Positions 35,388 through 44,581 of a stretch of 57,350 bases of DNA are shown here, one piece after another. The notes beneath the pieces are model-generated. The model ran no database searches. It saw only the letters and a list, made by a program, of their open reading frames with translations, and had not been told where the DNA came from. A program made the translations under genes and the position numbers. The stretch's first letter is position 1; every line of letters starts with the position of its first letter. This DNA is from Planctomycetota bacterium (GTDB taxonomy: Bacteria; Planctomycetota; Planctomycetia; Pirellulales; Pirellulaceae): NCBI GenBank assembly GCA_024276655.1, contig JAJRWU010000285.1, forward strand, positions 1-57,350, given 5' to 3'.

Positions 35388-37091
35388 ATGAAAAAATATC
35401 TTGCTCGGCTGCTGGCGTTCGGCGTGTTCGCGGTTTTGCTATTGCGGCCGGCAGTCGCAACGCGGGCCGATGAAGCCACCGCGGTCAATGGCATGGTGGC
35501 CACGGTGCGGCCCATCGCGACCGAAGCCGGCGTGGCTGCGTTTCGCGCCGGAGGCAATGCGGTTGACGCCGCCGTCGCCGCCGCGCTGACATTGGGCGTG
35601 GTTGATGGATATAACTCGGGAATCGGCGGCGGTTGCTTTATTTTGATTCGTCTGGCCGACGGACGATTCATCGCCATCGATGGCCGCGAAACAGCGCCCG
35701 CCCTGGCAACGCGAGACATGTACCTCCGCAATGGCAAACCGCAAACCGAGTGGAGCCAACGGGGGCCCTTGGCCAGCGGAACGCCCGGCGCCTTGGCCGC
35801 CTACGAAATGGCAACGCGTAAATTCGGACGCCGCTCCCTGGCAAGCCTGCTCACGCCGGCGGCGAAAATCGCCCAAGAGGGCTTCATTCTCGATGCCGCC
35901 TACGCCGGCAGAATAAAAGCCAAGGCGGCCGAGCTTGCCCGTTTCCCCGGTTCGCGGACCATGTTTCTCAAAGCCGATGGTTCGCCGCGCCAAGCGGGTG
36001 AAGTTCTCAAGCTACCCGACCTGGCCAGTACGTACCAGTCGATTGCCGAAGAGGGCGTCGAGTGGTTTTATCGAGGTCCTTTCGCGGCGCGGGTCGGCGC
36101 CTGGATGGAGAAAAACGGCGGCGTGTTGCGAGCCGACGATTTCGCGCGTTACGAGCCCCGTATTCGTCGTCCGGTTCAAACGACGTATCGCGATTTAACC
36201 ATCGTGGGTTTCCCGCCTCCCAGTTCCGGCGGCGTGCATGTCGGGCAGATACTGAATATTTTGGAGCATTTTGATTTGCGAAAAATGCACCGGCGGAATC
36301 CGGCGCGGTACGCGCATGTGGTGGCGGAGGCGATGAAGCTGGCCTTCGCCGACCGAGCGTATTGGTTGGGCGACGCCGATTTCGCCCCCGTGCCGCGTGG
36401 ACTGATCTCGCCCCAGTACGCCCAGGAATTAGCCCGCCGCATTTCGTTGGACCGTGTCACGAACGCACCGCACGCCGGCCAGCCTCCGCGCGCCACCGAA
36501 GACCTCTTCGGCAAACACACCACGCATATTGCGGCGGCTGATCGCGAGGGCAACTGGGTCGCGATTACGGCCACGATAAACACCACGTTTGGATCGAAGG
36601 TGGTCGTGCCTGGAACCGGCGTGGTGCTCAACAACGAAATGGACGATTTTTCCATCCAACCGGGGGCGCCCAACGCCTTTGGATTGGTCGGCGCCAAGGC
36701 CAACGAAGTGGCGCCGGGCAAACGTCCTCTTTCGAGCATGAGCCCCACCATTGTGTTGCGAGCGGGCCGCCCCGTGATGACGGTCGGCGCGGCGGGCGGT
36801 CCTAAAATCATTACGCAGGTGGTGTTGGCGGTGCTCAACTATTTCGATTTGGAAATGTCGCTGGCCGAATCGTTGGCCGCCGCGAGGTTTCACCACCAGT
36901 GGCGGCCCGACAGGCTGGTGCTTGAACGCACGTTCGATGAAGAAACCGCCGAAAAACTGCAAGCCATGGGCCATCATTTGCAGCACGCCGGAAGCATGGG
37001 CGTATCGCAGGCGATTGCCGTTTCGCCCGACGGCGAGCGATTGATCGGCGTTTCCGACCCTCGCGTCGGCGGCTTGGCAGCGGGTTATTGA
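35388..37091 (+). CDS. ggt: gamma-glutamyltransferase
   Basis: 567 aa from the ATG at 35388, with a signal peptide (YLARLLAFGVFAVLLLRPAVATRA). It is a self-processing N-terminal nucleophile hydrolase: the large subunit carries GGNAVDAAVAAALTLGVVDGYNSGIGGG, and autocleavage is expected before Thr378 in KHTTHIAAADREGNW. The small subunit has NNEMDDFSIQPGA, the oxyanion-region PLSSMSPTIV, and GAAGGPKIITQV. It hydrolyses or transfers gamma-glutamyl groups of glutathione-like substrates in the periplasm. Its stop lies in a 15-bp tandem repeat shared with the end of glnD. Confidence 0.93.
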   Translation: MKKYLARLLAFGVFAVLLLRPAVATRADEATAVNGMVATVRPIATEAGVAAFRAGGNAVDAAVAAALTLGVVDGYNSGIGGGCFILIRLADGRFIAIDGRETAPALATRDMYLRNGKPQTEWSQRGPLASGTPGALAAYEMATRKFGRRSLASLLTPAAKIAQEGFILDAAYAGRIKAKAAELARFPGSRTMFLKADGSPRQAGEVLKLPDLASTYQSIAEEGVEWFYRGPFAARVGAWMEKNGGVLRADDFARYEPRIRRPVQTTYRDLTIVGFPPPSSGGVHVGQILNILEHFDLRKMHRRNPARYAHVVAEAMKLAFADRAYWLGDADFAPVPRGLISPQYAQELARRISLDRVTNAPHAGQPPRATEDLFGKHTTHIAAADREGNWVAITATINTTFGSKVVVPGTGVVLNNEMDDFSIQPGAPNAFGLVGAKANEVAPGKRPLSSMSPTIVLRAGRPVMTVGAAGGPKIITQVVLAVLNYFDLEMSLAESLAAARFHHQWRPDRLVLERTFDEETAEKLQAMGHHLQHAGSMGVSQAIAVSPDGERLIGVSDPRVGGLAAGY

Positions 37092-37129
37092 GCGGCCGAT
37101 TATTGAGCGGCTGGTTATTGCGAGGTTGA
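37085..37129. repeat. 15-bp tandem repeat holding the stops of two convergent genes
   Basis: Three units of TTATTGAGCGGCCGA type (37085-37099, 37100-37114 and a diverged 37115-37129). The first contains the TGA of ggt (plus strand) and the last the TAA of glnD (minus strand). Each of the first two units carries TATTGA in the ggt frame. Confidence 0.85.
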
Positions 37130-39775
37130 ATTGGCGGTGTCTTCGATGTCGAACTGCTCGATGGCTTGGAGCAGTTTGGCGCGAATTTCCCGGATTCGGT
37201 CGGCCGATTCGATTTTTTGGCCTTGCGCATCGGTGACATAAAAGACATCGACGACTTGATCCAAATGGGCGCCGATTTTAGCCCCCACGATGACCACGTC
37301 GAGTTCGTAAATCGTCTTCGAGATGGCGTACAGCAGGCCCATGCGGTCGTGGGCGAAGACGTCGATAATGGTGGCTCGGTCGGAGGTGCTGTTATCGCAC
37401 ACGACGCGCGTTCGTTGTTTGGCGCCGGCGGTCTCCTTGGCGGACGATGACGGCTGCCACATTTTTCGGAAACCGGGAGCGGCCTCCGTGGCTTCGCGCA
37501 TCGAGCTGACCAAATGTTCGCTGATTTCCTCAATGCGGTTTTGCGGCGGTTCGCCGCTGAAATCGCCATCATGCACATAAAAACGATCCAGCACGAGGCC
37601 GTCGGCTAGGGTGTTGATTTCGGCGGAAAGGATCTGCATTCCCTGGGCTGTCAGCGCGCCGGTGAGTCGATGAAAAAGCCCTTTTGATACGCTGGCCTGG
37701 CAGCCGATGGTGTATTCGACGGCGTCAAGCTCCGGGCGATAACGGCCGTAAGCGAATGCTTCATCGGCCGGCAGGGCGTACAGCCGATGCAGGTCGGAGA
37801 CGATGGTTTCTTCTCGATCAAGCTCCAGACACACCGGCGGCAGCGCGTTGACTTGCTTCCGCCACCAGCCGTAATTGCCCGAAGCGTACTCTCGCAATTT
37901 CGATTTTCGCTTTTCCGACCAGGCGTCCTTGCCCGACGCCCCGACGCTGCCGGTGAGGCGCCGCATCGTGCGGTGGTATAACTCGGTAATCAGTTCCAGT
38001 TTCCATTCGTTCAACACGCCCGGCCCAACGGCGGCTAGGTCGGCGCAGGTGAGCACGTAAAGCATGCGCAGCACCTGGGGCGAACCGACATCCGCCGCGA
38101 ACTGAACCACCAGCGCGGCGTCGTGAATATCTCGCCAGAGCGCCAAGTGGGCCATGGTCAGGTGTTCGCGAACCAAGAATTGAAGCATTTCCGCGTCTTG
38201 TTCGGGCAGTTGAAGCCGGGCCGCGGTTTCACCCGCCAACCGCTCGCCCACAATGCTGTGATCTTCGTCGAAGCCCTTGCCCAAATCGTGAACCAAAAGG
38301 GCCAAATGCAGTACCGACTTATTCCGCACGCCGCGATACGCCTCGCCCAGCGGCGAGTTGTCGTCGAGGAAACTGGTGGCCGCCTCGACCGCGCGAATGC
38401 AATGTTCGTCGATGGTGTATTTGTGATACGAATTGAATTGCATCAAACAACGAGCATGACGCATGGCCGGCACGATTTGCTCCAGCACGCGAAGTTCGTG
38501 GAGCCGGCGGAGCAAGCCGCCTAGTCGGCCGGGCGCGCCCATCATGGAAAGAAAACGCTCGTTGGCTTCGGTCGTGAGTTCGACGGTCGGTTGTTGTAAC
38601 ATCGACTCGCGAATCGTATTCCAAGTGGCGTGATCGATGCGTGCGTGGTACAGATTCGAAAGATCCATCAATCGCAATACTTCGGCGATATCGCCTTGCA
38701 CTTTTTTCAGACCGCGCCGCGTCGCGCTGATGTGTCGAGGACTGACGCGAAAATCACCCTCCACTTGGTGGCTAAACATCGCGTGGAACACGGCCGACGA
38801 CCAGGAACTTGTTCGAGAACTGGCGACGAAGTTCGTCATGATATGCCGAATGGCGCCGGTGTGCTCGAAATAGGCGCGCATGAATTCCTCCACCGGCAAC
38901 GCGTCGTCGCGACCTTGGCATTCGAACATTTCGGCAATGCGCACCTGCTCGGGCCGCGTGAAAATGTCGTTCGATTTTCCGGCGTGAAAGTGCAGTTCAT
39001 TCCGTAGCCGGAGCAGGAATTCACGCGCCGCGCGGAGTGCGGCGTAGTCGTCTTCGGAGAGCAAGCCGGCCATGCGCAAACTGCTCAACCGCGTTTCCCC
39101 GGTGCGCGTGAACCCCACCCAGCGAACCAATTGGATATCGCGCAAGCCGCCCCGAGATCGCTTGATATTCGGCTGCAACAGGTAGGCCGATTCGCCATAC
39201 TGCTGGCGCTCCTTGCGGCGGGCGGCGCCAAGCGCCGCAACGTGTTTGCGTTGGCGGTTCATCGTTTCACGGCGAAACCGCTGAATGTACTTCGTGTACA
39301 TCTGCACGCTGCCGCCGATAAACCGCGACTCCGCCAGCGAGGTCAGCACGCGAGGATCTTGCCGCGCCATGAAGCAGGCGTGGGCCGGCGTGCGGACGCT
39401 CAACCCGAGATCGAGCCCGGCATCGAAAATGTCTTGCATGAGCCGCTGGGCCAACGGCGCGATGCGGGCTTCGGCGTCGGGCTGGTGCAGGAGCATGAGG
39501 TCGACATCGGAATACGGCGCGATATCTCGCCGACCGTATCCGCCGTGCGGCACGAGTGCAATTTCCCCGGCCAAACCGCCGGCGTGCGATTCGTTCAAAT
39601 CGTCCAACGCGGCAAGGTAAAGGTCATGCACGACGGCGTCGATCATATCGGTCAGATGCGCACACACTTGAATCCCGCGAGACCCGCTATCGTGCTGTTT
39701 GCGCAGTTTATCGCGTCGCTCGGCGAGCCGTTGTTTTGCTTCCACAACGGCGCGGCGAGGACCAGAGGCGGACAT
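37115..39775 (-). CDS. glnD: bifunctional uridylyltransferase / uridylyl-removing enzyme GlnD
   Basis: 886 aa from the ATG at 39775 (GGGGAG 9 bases upstream). The nucleotidyltransferase motif GGYGRRDIAPYSDVDLM is at residues 78-94. The uridylyl-removing HD site is LVHDLGKGFDEDHS (~500), and two C-terminal ACT domains follow (KGLFHRLTGALTAQGMQILSAE; DRMGLLYAISKTIYELDV). It modifies Tyr51 of the PII protein in response to glutamine. It is the third gene of the amtB-glnK-glnD cluster, although a terminator-like element separates it from glnK. Confidence 0.95.
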   Translation of the reverse strand: MSASGPRRAVVEAKQRLAERRDKLRKQHDSGSRGIQVCAHLTDMIDAVVHDLYLAALDDLNESHAGGLAGEIALVPHGGYGRRDIAPYSDVDLMLLHQPDAEARIAPLAQRLMQDIFDAGLDLGLSVRTPAHACFMARQDPRVLTSLAESRFIGGSVQMYTKYIQRFRRETMNRQRKHVAALGAARRKERQQYGESAYLLQPNIKRSRGGLRDIQLVRWVGFTRTGETRLSSLRMAGLLSEDDYAALRAAREFLLRLRNELHFHAGKSNDIFTRPEQVRIAEMFECQGRDDALPVEEFMRAYFEHTGAIRHIMTNFVASSRTSSWSSAVFHAMFSHQVEGDFRVSPRHISATRRGLKKVQGDIAEVLRLMDLSNLYHARIDHATWNTIRESMLQQPTVELTTEANERFLSMMGAPGRLGGLLRRLHELRVLEQIVPAMRHARCLMQFNSYHKYTIDEHCIRAVEAATSFLDDNSPLGEAYRGVRNKSVLHLALLVHDLGKGFDEDHSIVGERLAGETAARLQLPEQDAEMLQFLVREHLTMAHLALWRDIHDAALVVQFAADVGSPQVLRMLYVLTCADLAAVGPGVLNEWKLELITELYHRTMRRLTGSVGASGKDAWSEKRKSKLREYASGNYGWWRKQVNALPPVCLELDREETIVSDLHRLYALPADEAFAYGRYRPELDAVEYTIGCQASVSKGLFHRLTGALTAQGMQILSAEINTLADGLVLDRFYVHDGDFSGEPPQNRIEEISEHLVSSMREATEAAPGFRKMWQPSSSAKETAGAKQRTRVVCDNSTSDRATIIDVFAHDRMGLLYAISKTIYELDVVIVGAKIGAHLDQVVDVFYVTDAQGQKIESADRIREIRAKLLQAIEQFDIEDTANSTSQ

Positions 39776-39851
39776 GGCCAATTGCTCCCCTCAAGGGGTG
39801 TTCTCCACGGGTTCGAGCTTATCCGAATACCAGTTACCGGTTATCGCTCGG

Positions 39852-39884
39852 AAAAGCCCGGCATTTTCAAAATGCCGGGCTTTT
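39852..39884 (-). terminator. family A palindrome between glnK and glnD
   Basis: Perfect 33-bp core 26 bases past the glnK stop, ~77 bases before the glnD start. The left flank GTTACCGGTTATCGCTCGG matches other copies. It would attenuate read-through into glnD. Confidence 0.65.
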
Positions 39885-39909
39885 AATTCCAAAAGGTGTT
39901 CGCCACGAA

Positions 39910-40281
<372 letters not shown>

Positions 40282-40292
40282 TTAGTACGGTT

Positions 40293-41756
40293 CTAAATGA
40301 AGATATAGCCCTCTTCACCATGCTCACTGACATCCAGCCCTTGCACTTCGGCTTCCTGCGATACGCGCAGCCCCATGGTGGCGTCGAGAATTTTCAACAA
40401 GACAAGCGAAACGACTGCCGCGAAAACCCACGTCACCAGCACGGCCACAATTTGGCCGATGAGAATTCTGGTGTTTCCTTCGAGCAATCCGAGGGGGTTG
40501 TCGCCGTCGATATTCCAACAGGCGCGGGTCGCGAAGACACCCGTAAGCACGGCGCCGAGCGTTCCGCCGACGCCATGCACGCCGAAGGCGTCGAGCGAGT
40601 CGTCGTAACCGAACTTCTTTTTTAACGTCGTGCAGGCCCCGAAGCAGACCACTCCCGCCAAGGCGCCCATGGCCAATGCCGGCATTGGGTTGACAAACCC
40701 GGCGGCGGGCGTGATGCAAACCAACCCCGCAACAGCGCCCGAAGCCGCACCCAAAACACTCGGCTTGCCCCTCAAGACCCATTCCATGGCCGCCCAGGCC
40801 ACGGCGCCCGCCGCGGCGGAAAAGTGCGTGGCTGCAAAAGCGCTGGAAGCCAAACTATCGCTGGCCAGTTCGCTGCCGGCGTTGAACCCAAACCAACCGA
40901 CCCACAACATGGCGGCGCCCATGGTGGTGTAGGTCAAATTATGCGGGGGCATGGGGTCGTGTCCGAAACCCAGCCGCTTACCCATAACCACCGCACACAC
41001 CAGCGCCGTCACTCCAGAGCTAATATGCACCACGGTGCCGCCAGCGAAATCGAGCGCGCCGCCGGCCCAGCTATGGTCGCCGCCGAAGGCCAGAATGCCG
41101 CCGCCCCAAACCCAGTGGCAGAGCGGGCAATAAACCAGCGTGCCCCATAAAACGGAGAACACCACCATCGTGCTGAATTTCATGCGTTCGGCGAACGCGC
41201 CGCAAATAAGCGCCGGCGTGATGATAAAAAACATGCCTTGGAAAAGCATATGTGTGAGCAGCGGAATTTGAGCGGTTGTGCCGACGGCGAACATCGGCGT
41301 GACCGGTTCGCCCGCAACCGGGTCCCAGTATCGCTGCACGCCGTTCATGAACAGATGATCTAGGTTGCCTATCCAGGGATTGCCGCCGCCAAACGCTAGA
41401 GAATAGCCCCACAGCGCCCAGATGATCGTCATCAACGCCATCAGGAAGAGGCATTGCATCATTACGCCCAGAACATTCTTTTTCCGCACCAAGCCGCCGT
41501 AAAACATGGCCAGTCCGGGGGCTGTCATGAACAGCACCAGCACGCAACTTGTGAGCATCCAGGCATTGTGCCCCGCCAGTAGGGCTTCATCGACTTCGGC
41601 CTTGGTGGCCATCGCGACCAGCGGCGCGGCTTCGATTGCCGGTGCTTCGGCCACCGCTGGCGGGTCTGCCTCTTGAGCCGATAAATTATTTGCCGCCGCC
41701 AAGTGGAACACCAACACCAGCGCGCACAATACCCCTTTCCATACGTGAGAGCGCAT
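40293..41756 (-). CDS. amtB: ammonium transporter AmtB
   Basis: 487 aa from the ATG at 41756 (AAAGG 7 bases upstream). It has a signal peptide (VLCALVLVFHLAAANNLSAQ), an Ala/Pro-rich linker, then 11 membrane helices with AMFYGGLVRKKNVLGVMMQ, LICGAFAERMKFS, DFAGGTVVHISSGVTAL and DAFGVHGVGGTLGAVLTG; the latter two hold the twin-histidine pore residues. It belongs to a different Amt subgroup from the transporter at 20-21.5 kb. A sigma-54-like promoter is found ~130 bases upstream. Confidence 0.95.
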   Translation of the reverse strand: MRSHVWKGVLCALVLVFHLAAANNLSAQEADPPAVAEAPAIEAAPLVAMATKAEVDEALLAGHNAWMLTSCVLVLFMTAPGLAMFYGGLVRKKNVLGVMMQCLFLMALMTIIWALWGYSLAFGGGNPWIGNLDHLFMNGVQRYWDPVAGEPVTPMFAVGTTAQIPLLTHMLFQGMFFIITPALICGAFAERMKFSTMVVFSVLWGTLVYCPLCHWVWGGGILAFGGDHSWAGGALDFAGGTVVHISSGVTALVCAVVMGKRLGFGHDPMPPHNLTYTTMGAAMLWVGWFGFNAGSELASDSLASSAFAATHFSAAAGAVAWAAMEWVLRGKPSVLGAASGAVAGLVCITPAAGFVNPMPALAMGALAGVVCFGACTTLKKKFGYDDSLDAFGVHGVGGTLGAVLTGVFATRACWNIDGDNPLGLLEGNTRILIGQIVAVLVTWVFAAVVSLVLLKILDATMGLRVSQEAEVQGLDVSEHGEEGYIFI

Positions 41757-41899
41757 GAATCCGCCTTTCAAATGTCAATCAAGAAATCCGGGGAACAGCG
41801 CACCGCCTTCCGGCCACTCGGCCGAATGCACCGCCCAATTTATTCGGCCGTTACTCCGCCGGCGCCTGACGGCGGGGATAGAAACGCAACGCACGCGAA

Positions 41900-41915
41900 A
41901 GCAATGTTATAACCA
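41900..41915 (-). promoter_or_regulatory. sigma-54-type promoter candidate for amtB-glnK-glnD
   Basis: On the minus strand the site reads TGGTTATAACATTGCT: TGG and TTGCT at the correct spacing for -24/-12, in an AT-rich setting unlike the flanking genes. The expected transcript start is ~130 bases before amtB. Nitrogen-responsive RpoN control fits the operon content. Confidence 0.55.
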
Positions 41916-41990
41916 CAGCCGAACAAAATTGCGAATCCCCGGTGTTCGGGGGGGGCGAAGTTTTTCACGTTGATTCCGAGCAGCCGAATT

Positions 41991-42649
41991 TTAGTTATCC
42001 TTGAGCAAGTTGCCCGTTTTGGACCGCAAATCGGCAATGTACACACGCAATGATCTGCGAACCTCTGTTTCGTCGGCGTTTGTTTTCCCAAACACGATTT
42101 CAAGAACCTTGTCGCAGCCAATGGCGGCAGAATTCGACGGCGGGTGTATTCGAACCCTTTGAGAATCAATACCTGATCGATCACTTGCTCCAAGCACATC
42201 ACCCGGGAAGCCAAACGACTTGCCACATCGGAACACGCCGCCGATGTCGCCAAGGAAATCAAGCATCGCTTGTCGCCCGTTACCACGAGAGAGCCCGGAG
42301 CAGCGCATGCGGCAGCGAAGAGTCCGGCTTCGCCAGAGTCAATATCAATCACGTCTTCAAACAACAGCAGCACGTCTTCAAACAACAGCAGTAGATCGCC
42401 TGGAGCTTGTTGGATCTCACCAACGTCTTGTTGGAACCGTGCATAACGCTGAACAGTCGCCTTGCCTAACTCTTGCTCGCGCCGCTGCCGCTTCGATGAC
42501 GTATTTTTCGTCAGACCGTACCGATACTTGAACGTGCTTAAGACGAAGACTTGTGCATTGGTTGCGCCCATTGCGGCAACAGCGTCGTCTAGCAGGTCGC
42601 ATGCCGCAAGTTTGGAAATGACATCGTTGTCGAAAAAAAAGGACGTCAT
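41991..42649 (-). pseudogene. PIN-like domain protein, frameshifted near its 3' end
   Basis: The ATG at 42649 overlaps the stop of the peptidase gene (ATGA). The N-terminal part has PIN-like acidic residues: FFFDNDVISKL (Asp7/Asp9), DIDSGEAGLFAAA and VVTGDKRCL. The frame that starts well runs on to 41840 with an implausible tail. A different frame gives a natural C terminus (GCDKVLEIVFGKTNADETEV to LRSKTGNLLKDN, stop 41991). The switch falls near 42118-42140 and is explained by one missing base. A 21-bp in-frame tandem duplication (42350-42391, LLLFEDV twice) is also present. It is either decaying or carries a sequencing error. Confidence 0.6.
42350..42391. repeat. 21-bp exact tandem duplication in the PIN-like gene
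   Basis: CACGTCTTCAAACAACAGCAG-type units (21 bases each) at 42350-42370 and 42371-42391 are identical. They repeat LLLFEDV in frame. Confidence 0.9.
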
Positions 42650-43668
42650 TTTCGCTGCTTCGGTTTTGCGATTCGCTTCAAAAACTCCGAGCTGTCTTCC
42701 GGGAGTCCGCCCCAATCAAGATGCGCCACCATCTTCTCGTAAATAAGCTGGGGGGCGTCTGCGTTGGGCGCAATTATATTTAATGCGTTGTTCGCCAAGC
42801 CATAAAAGTTCTTGCCCTTGGAATTACAGTAGTTGAGTACAACATGGCCAGGGGCGATCTGATTTTCCTTGCCGTAACTTTTGGCCCTACTGGCAAGTTC
42901 GTTGGCCTTTAGCCATTGGCCGCCAGAGTGAAAGCGACAATTGGAATCACCAGTTAAAATTTCGACGGCCGTGGCGTCCGCCTCCGCCTCCTGAGGATCC
43001 TCGCTAGATGAAGAAACTTCCCCATCAACAAGCACGCCGTTTTGTTCGATGTGCCCGTGAATAACATGCCCTAGTTCATGCGCTAATATAAACAATAGCC
43101 ATGCATTTTGCTTCTGGTTTTTGCAAAGCACGATGACGGGGCGCCCATCCACCAAAGCGGCCATGCCGTCCATTTTCTTGGTTTTGTTAGGGAAATCTGA
43201 AATGTGCAAGACTGGAATGCCGATGGACCAACACCAATCAACAAGGGCGCCAAGGCCAACCCAGGGCTTACCCTTACTCAAGATGTTCTCACGAATTCTG
43301 GCCCCGCTTGCAGGAACGCCGCCCTGCCAAGAAGATTCGAACGAGGCAGCTGCAATTTGCGCCGCCCGAGTGCATATTGCCCTTGGAATTGCTAGATCGT
43401 CCGCCGTTTTTCCTGGTGACCGCTTGAAATTACACGGCCCGAAGTCCCGAAGTTCCAGAGGCTGCGTTTCGTCCTGAAGGCTGCGTAAGCTAATTCCCAG
43501 ATGACGAGAAAGCAGCATTAACCCTTCTTGGTAGCCGGCGGGCGTTGATGCGGCTTCGTCATCCCACCAATCTGACATCGCCTCATTTCGGACATACGGA
43601 GTATCGAATCCGAGGCTACGCAATCGTTGATAGAGCCCCTGCATCGGGTTTTGTGAGATGCTAGCCAT
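42646..43668 (-). CDS. ImmA/IrrE-family metallopeptidase-like protein
   Basis: 340 aa. The zinc motif HELGH is at residues 197-201 (FILAHELGHVIHGH), with a downstream acidic segment (EDPQEAEADATAVEIL) that can give the third ligand, as in ImmA/IrrE peptidases. No clear HTH is seen in the N-terminal 130 residues. GAGAGGTG precedes the ATG by about 6 bases. It overlaps the PIN-like gene by ATGA, so the two form a two-gene unit like many regulator/toxin pairs. Lower GC than its neighbours suggests horizontal transfer. Confidence 0.75.
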   Translation of the reverse strand: MASISQNPMQGLYQRLRSLGFDTPYVRNEAMSDWWDDEAASTPAGYQEGLMLLSRHLGISLRSLQDETQPLELRDFGPCNFKRSPGKTADDLAIPRAICTRAAQIAAASFESSWQGGVPASGARIRENILSKGKPWVGLGALVDWCWSIGIPVLHISDFPNKTKKMDGMAALVDGRPVIVLCKNQKQNAWLLFILAHELGHVIHGHIEQNGVLVDGEVSSSSEDPQEAEADATAVEILTGDSNCRFHSGGQWLKANELASRAKSYGKENQIAPGHVVLNYCNSKGKNFYGLANNALNIIAPNADAPQLIYEKMVAHLDWGGLPEDSSEFLKRIAKPKQRK

Positions 43669-43845
43669 GTGACACCTCTCCCAGTGGTTGTGACGAGGGG
43701 TAATTGCTGTCCATTCAAGACTGGCGATTCTACGTAATCTTAGATGGCAAAAAAGGTTGCGTCAATTGAATTTCTCGCGGTATGCGAAATGGCAAACTGG
43801 AAGCCATTCGGCTATTTAGGCGCCGGCTGGACACCTTTGGTCCTG

Positions 43846-44394
43846 CTATTTTTCCCAGGGCTCTTCCACGAAGTCGCTGCGGGCGTTGGTCGCTCGCGCT
43901 AGAACGAAAAAAAGATCGCTGAGCCGGTTTAAGCAGACCATGGTTCGTCCGCCCACTTTTTCGTCCGCCTCGCGCTCGAGCGTCACGACGCGTCGCTCCG
44001 CTCTGCGGCAAACGGCCCGCGCGTTGTGCAAGGCGGCGGCGGCGGGCGTTCCAGAGGGAAGAATGAATGCGGTTAAGGGCTTCGTTTGGATCTCGAATTG
44101 ATCGATCAACCGCTCCAGCTCCAAAACGCCGTCGTCGTCTTTTTTTGCCTCCTCTTTTTCCTCCGCCAGCGGCGCGGTGGCTAGGTCGGCGCCCAGTTCA
44201 AACAATAGATGTTGGAGGCGTTTCAAGACGGCGTCGATATCGGCTGGCGGCGCTGCGGCGCGGGCCACGCCCAACGCGCAGTTGCATTCGTCGACCGCGC
44301 CAATCGCCTCAATACGAGGGTCGTCTTTCGAGACGCGCTGTCCGCGATACAGGCCGGTATTTCCTTGGTCGCCGGTTTTCGTATAAATTTTCAC
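43846..44394 (-). CDS. PduO-type cob(I)yrinic acid a,c-diamide adenosyltransferase
   Basis: 182 aa. The ATP-binding N-terminal motif is KIYTKTGDQGNTGLYRGQRVSKDD, followed by IEAIGAVDECNCALG. The C-terminal helix has ARAVCRRAERRVV and LNRLSDLFFVLAR, all hallmarks of PduO-type enzymes. It makes adenosylcobalamin from cob(I)alamin and ATP. It stands alone; no cobalamin riboswitch was seen upstream. Confidence 0.92.
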   Translation of the reverse strand: MKIYTKTGDQGNTGLYRGQRVSKDDPRIEAIGAVDECNCALGVARAAAPPADIDAVLKRLQHLLFELGADLATAPLAEEKEEAKKDDDGVLELERLIDQFEIQTKPLTAFILPSGTPAAAALHNARAVCRRAERRVVTLEREADEKVGGRTMVCLNRLSDLFFVLARATNARSDFVEEPWEK

Positions 44395-44397
44395 GGA

Positions 44398-44455
44398 TTT
44401 GCCGCCCTAAAATTTGTCCGCCCCTAAGATAGTCGCCCCTAAAAGAGGCGCCCGC
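44398..44455. repeat. degenerate direct repeats upstream of the adenosyltransferase gene
   Basis: On the minus strand TTAGGGGCG or TTAGGGCGG recurs three times at about 16-base spacing, immediately before the ATG at 44394. It could be an operator or a decayed tandem duplication. Confidence 0.4.
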
Positions 44456-44508
44456 CGCTTACCAGCGCCGTTTCCAAGAGTTTGGCTGATGCACGCAGCC
44501 TTTTGCTC

Positions 44509-44514
44509 TATAAT
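44509..44514 (+). promoter_or_regulatory. -10 box candidate (TATAAT) for the PD40 gene
   Basis: TATAAT, 67 bases before the chosen start codon and surrounded by AT-rich sequence in an otherwise GC-rich region. No well-spaced -35 box was found. Confidence 0.3.
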
Positions 44515-44581
44515 AATGGACTGTTCTGAACACATACGCTACGCGATGGCCTTCTCGGACTGTCTTTTTGAAAGCACAACC

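Noticed and set aside
42646-43668. Complete toxin-antitoxin system
   Set aside because: Gene overlap suggests a pair, but the PIN-like partner is frameshifted and no HTH antitoxin was seen, so I do not claim a working system.
44395-44581. Cobalamin riboswitch upstream of the adenosyltransferase gene
   Set aside because: No B12-box-like sequence (GCCACTG) or fitting structure was seen.
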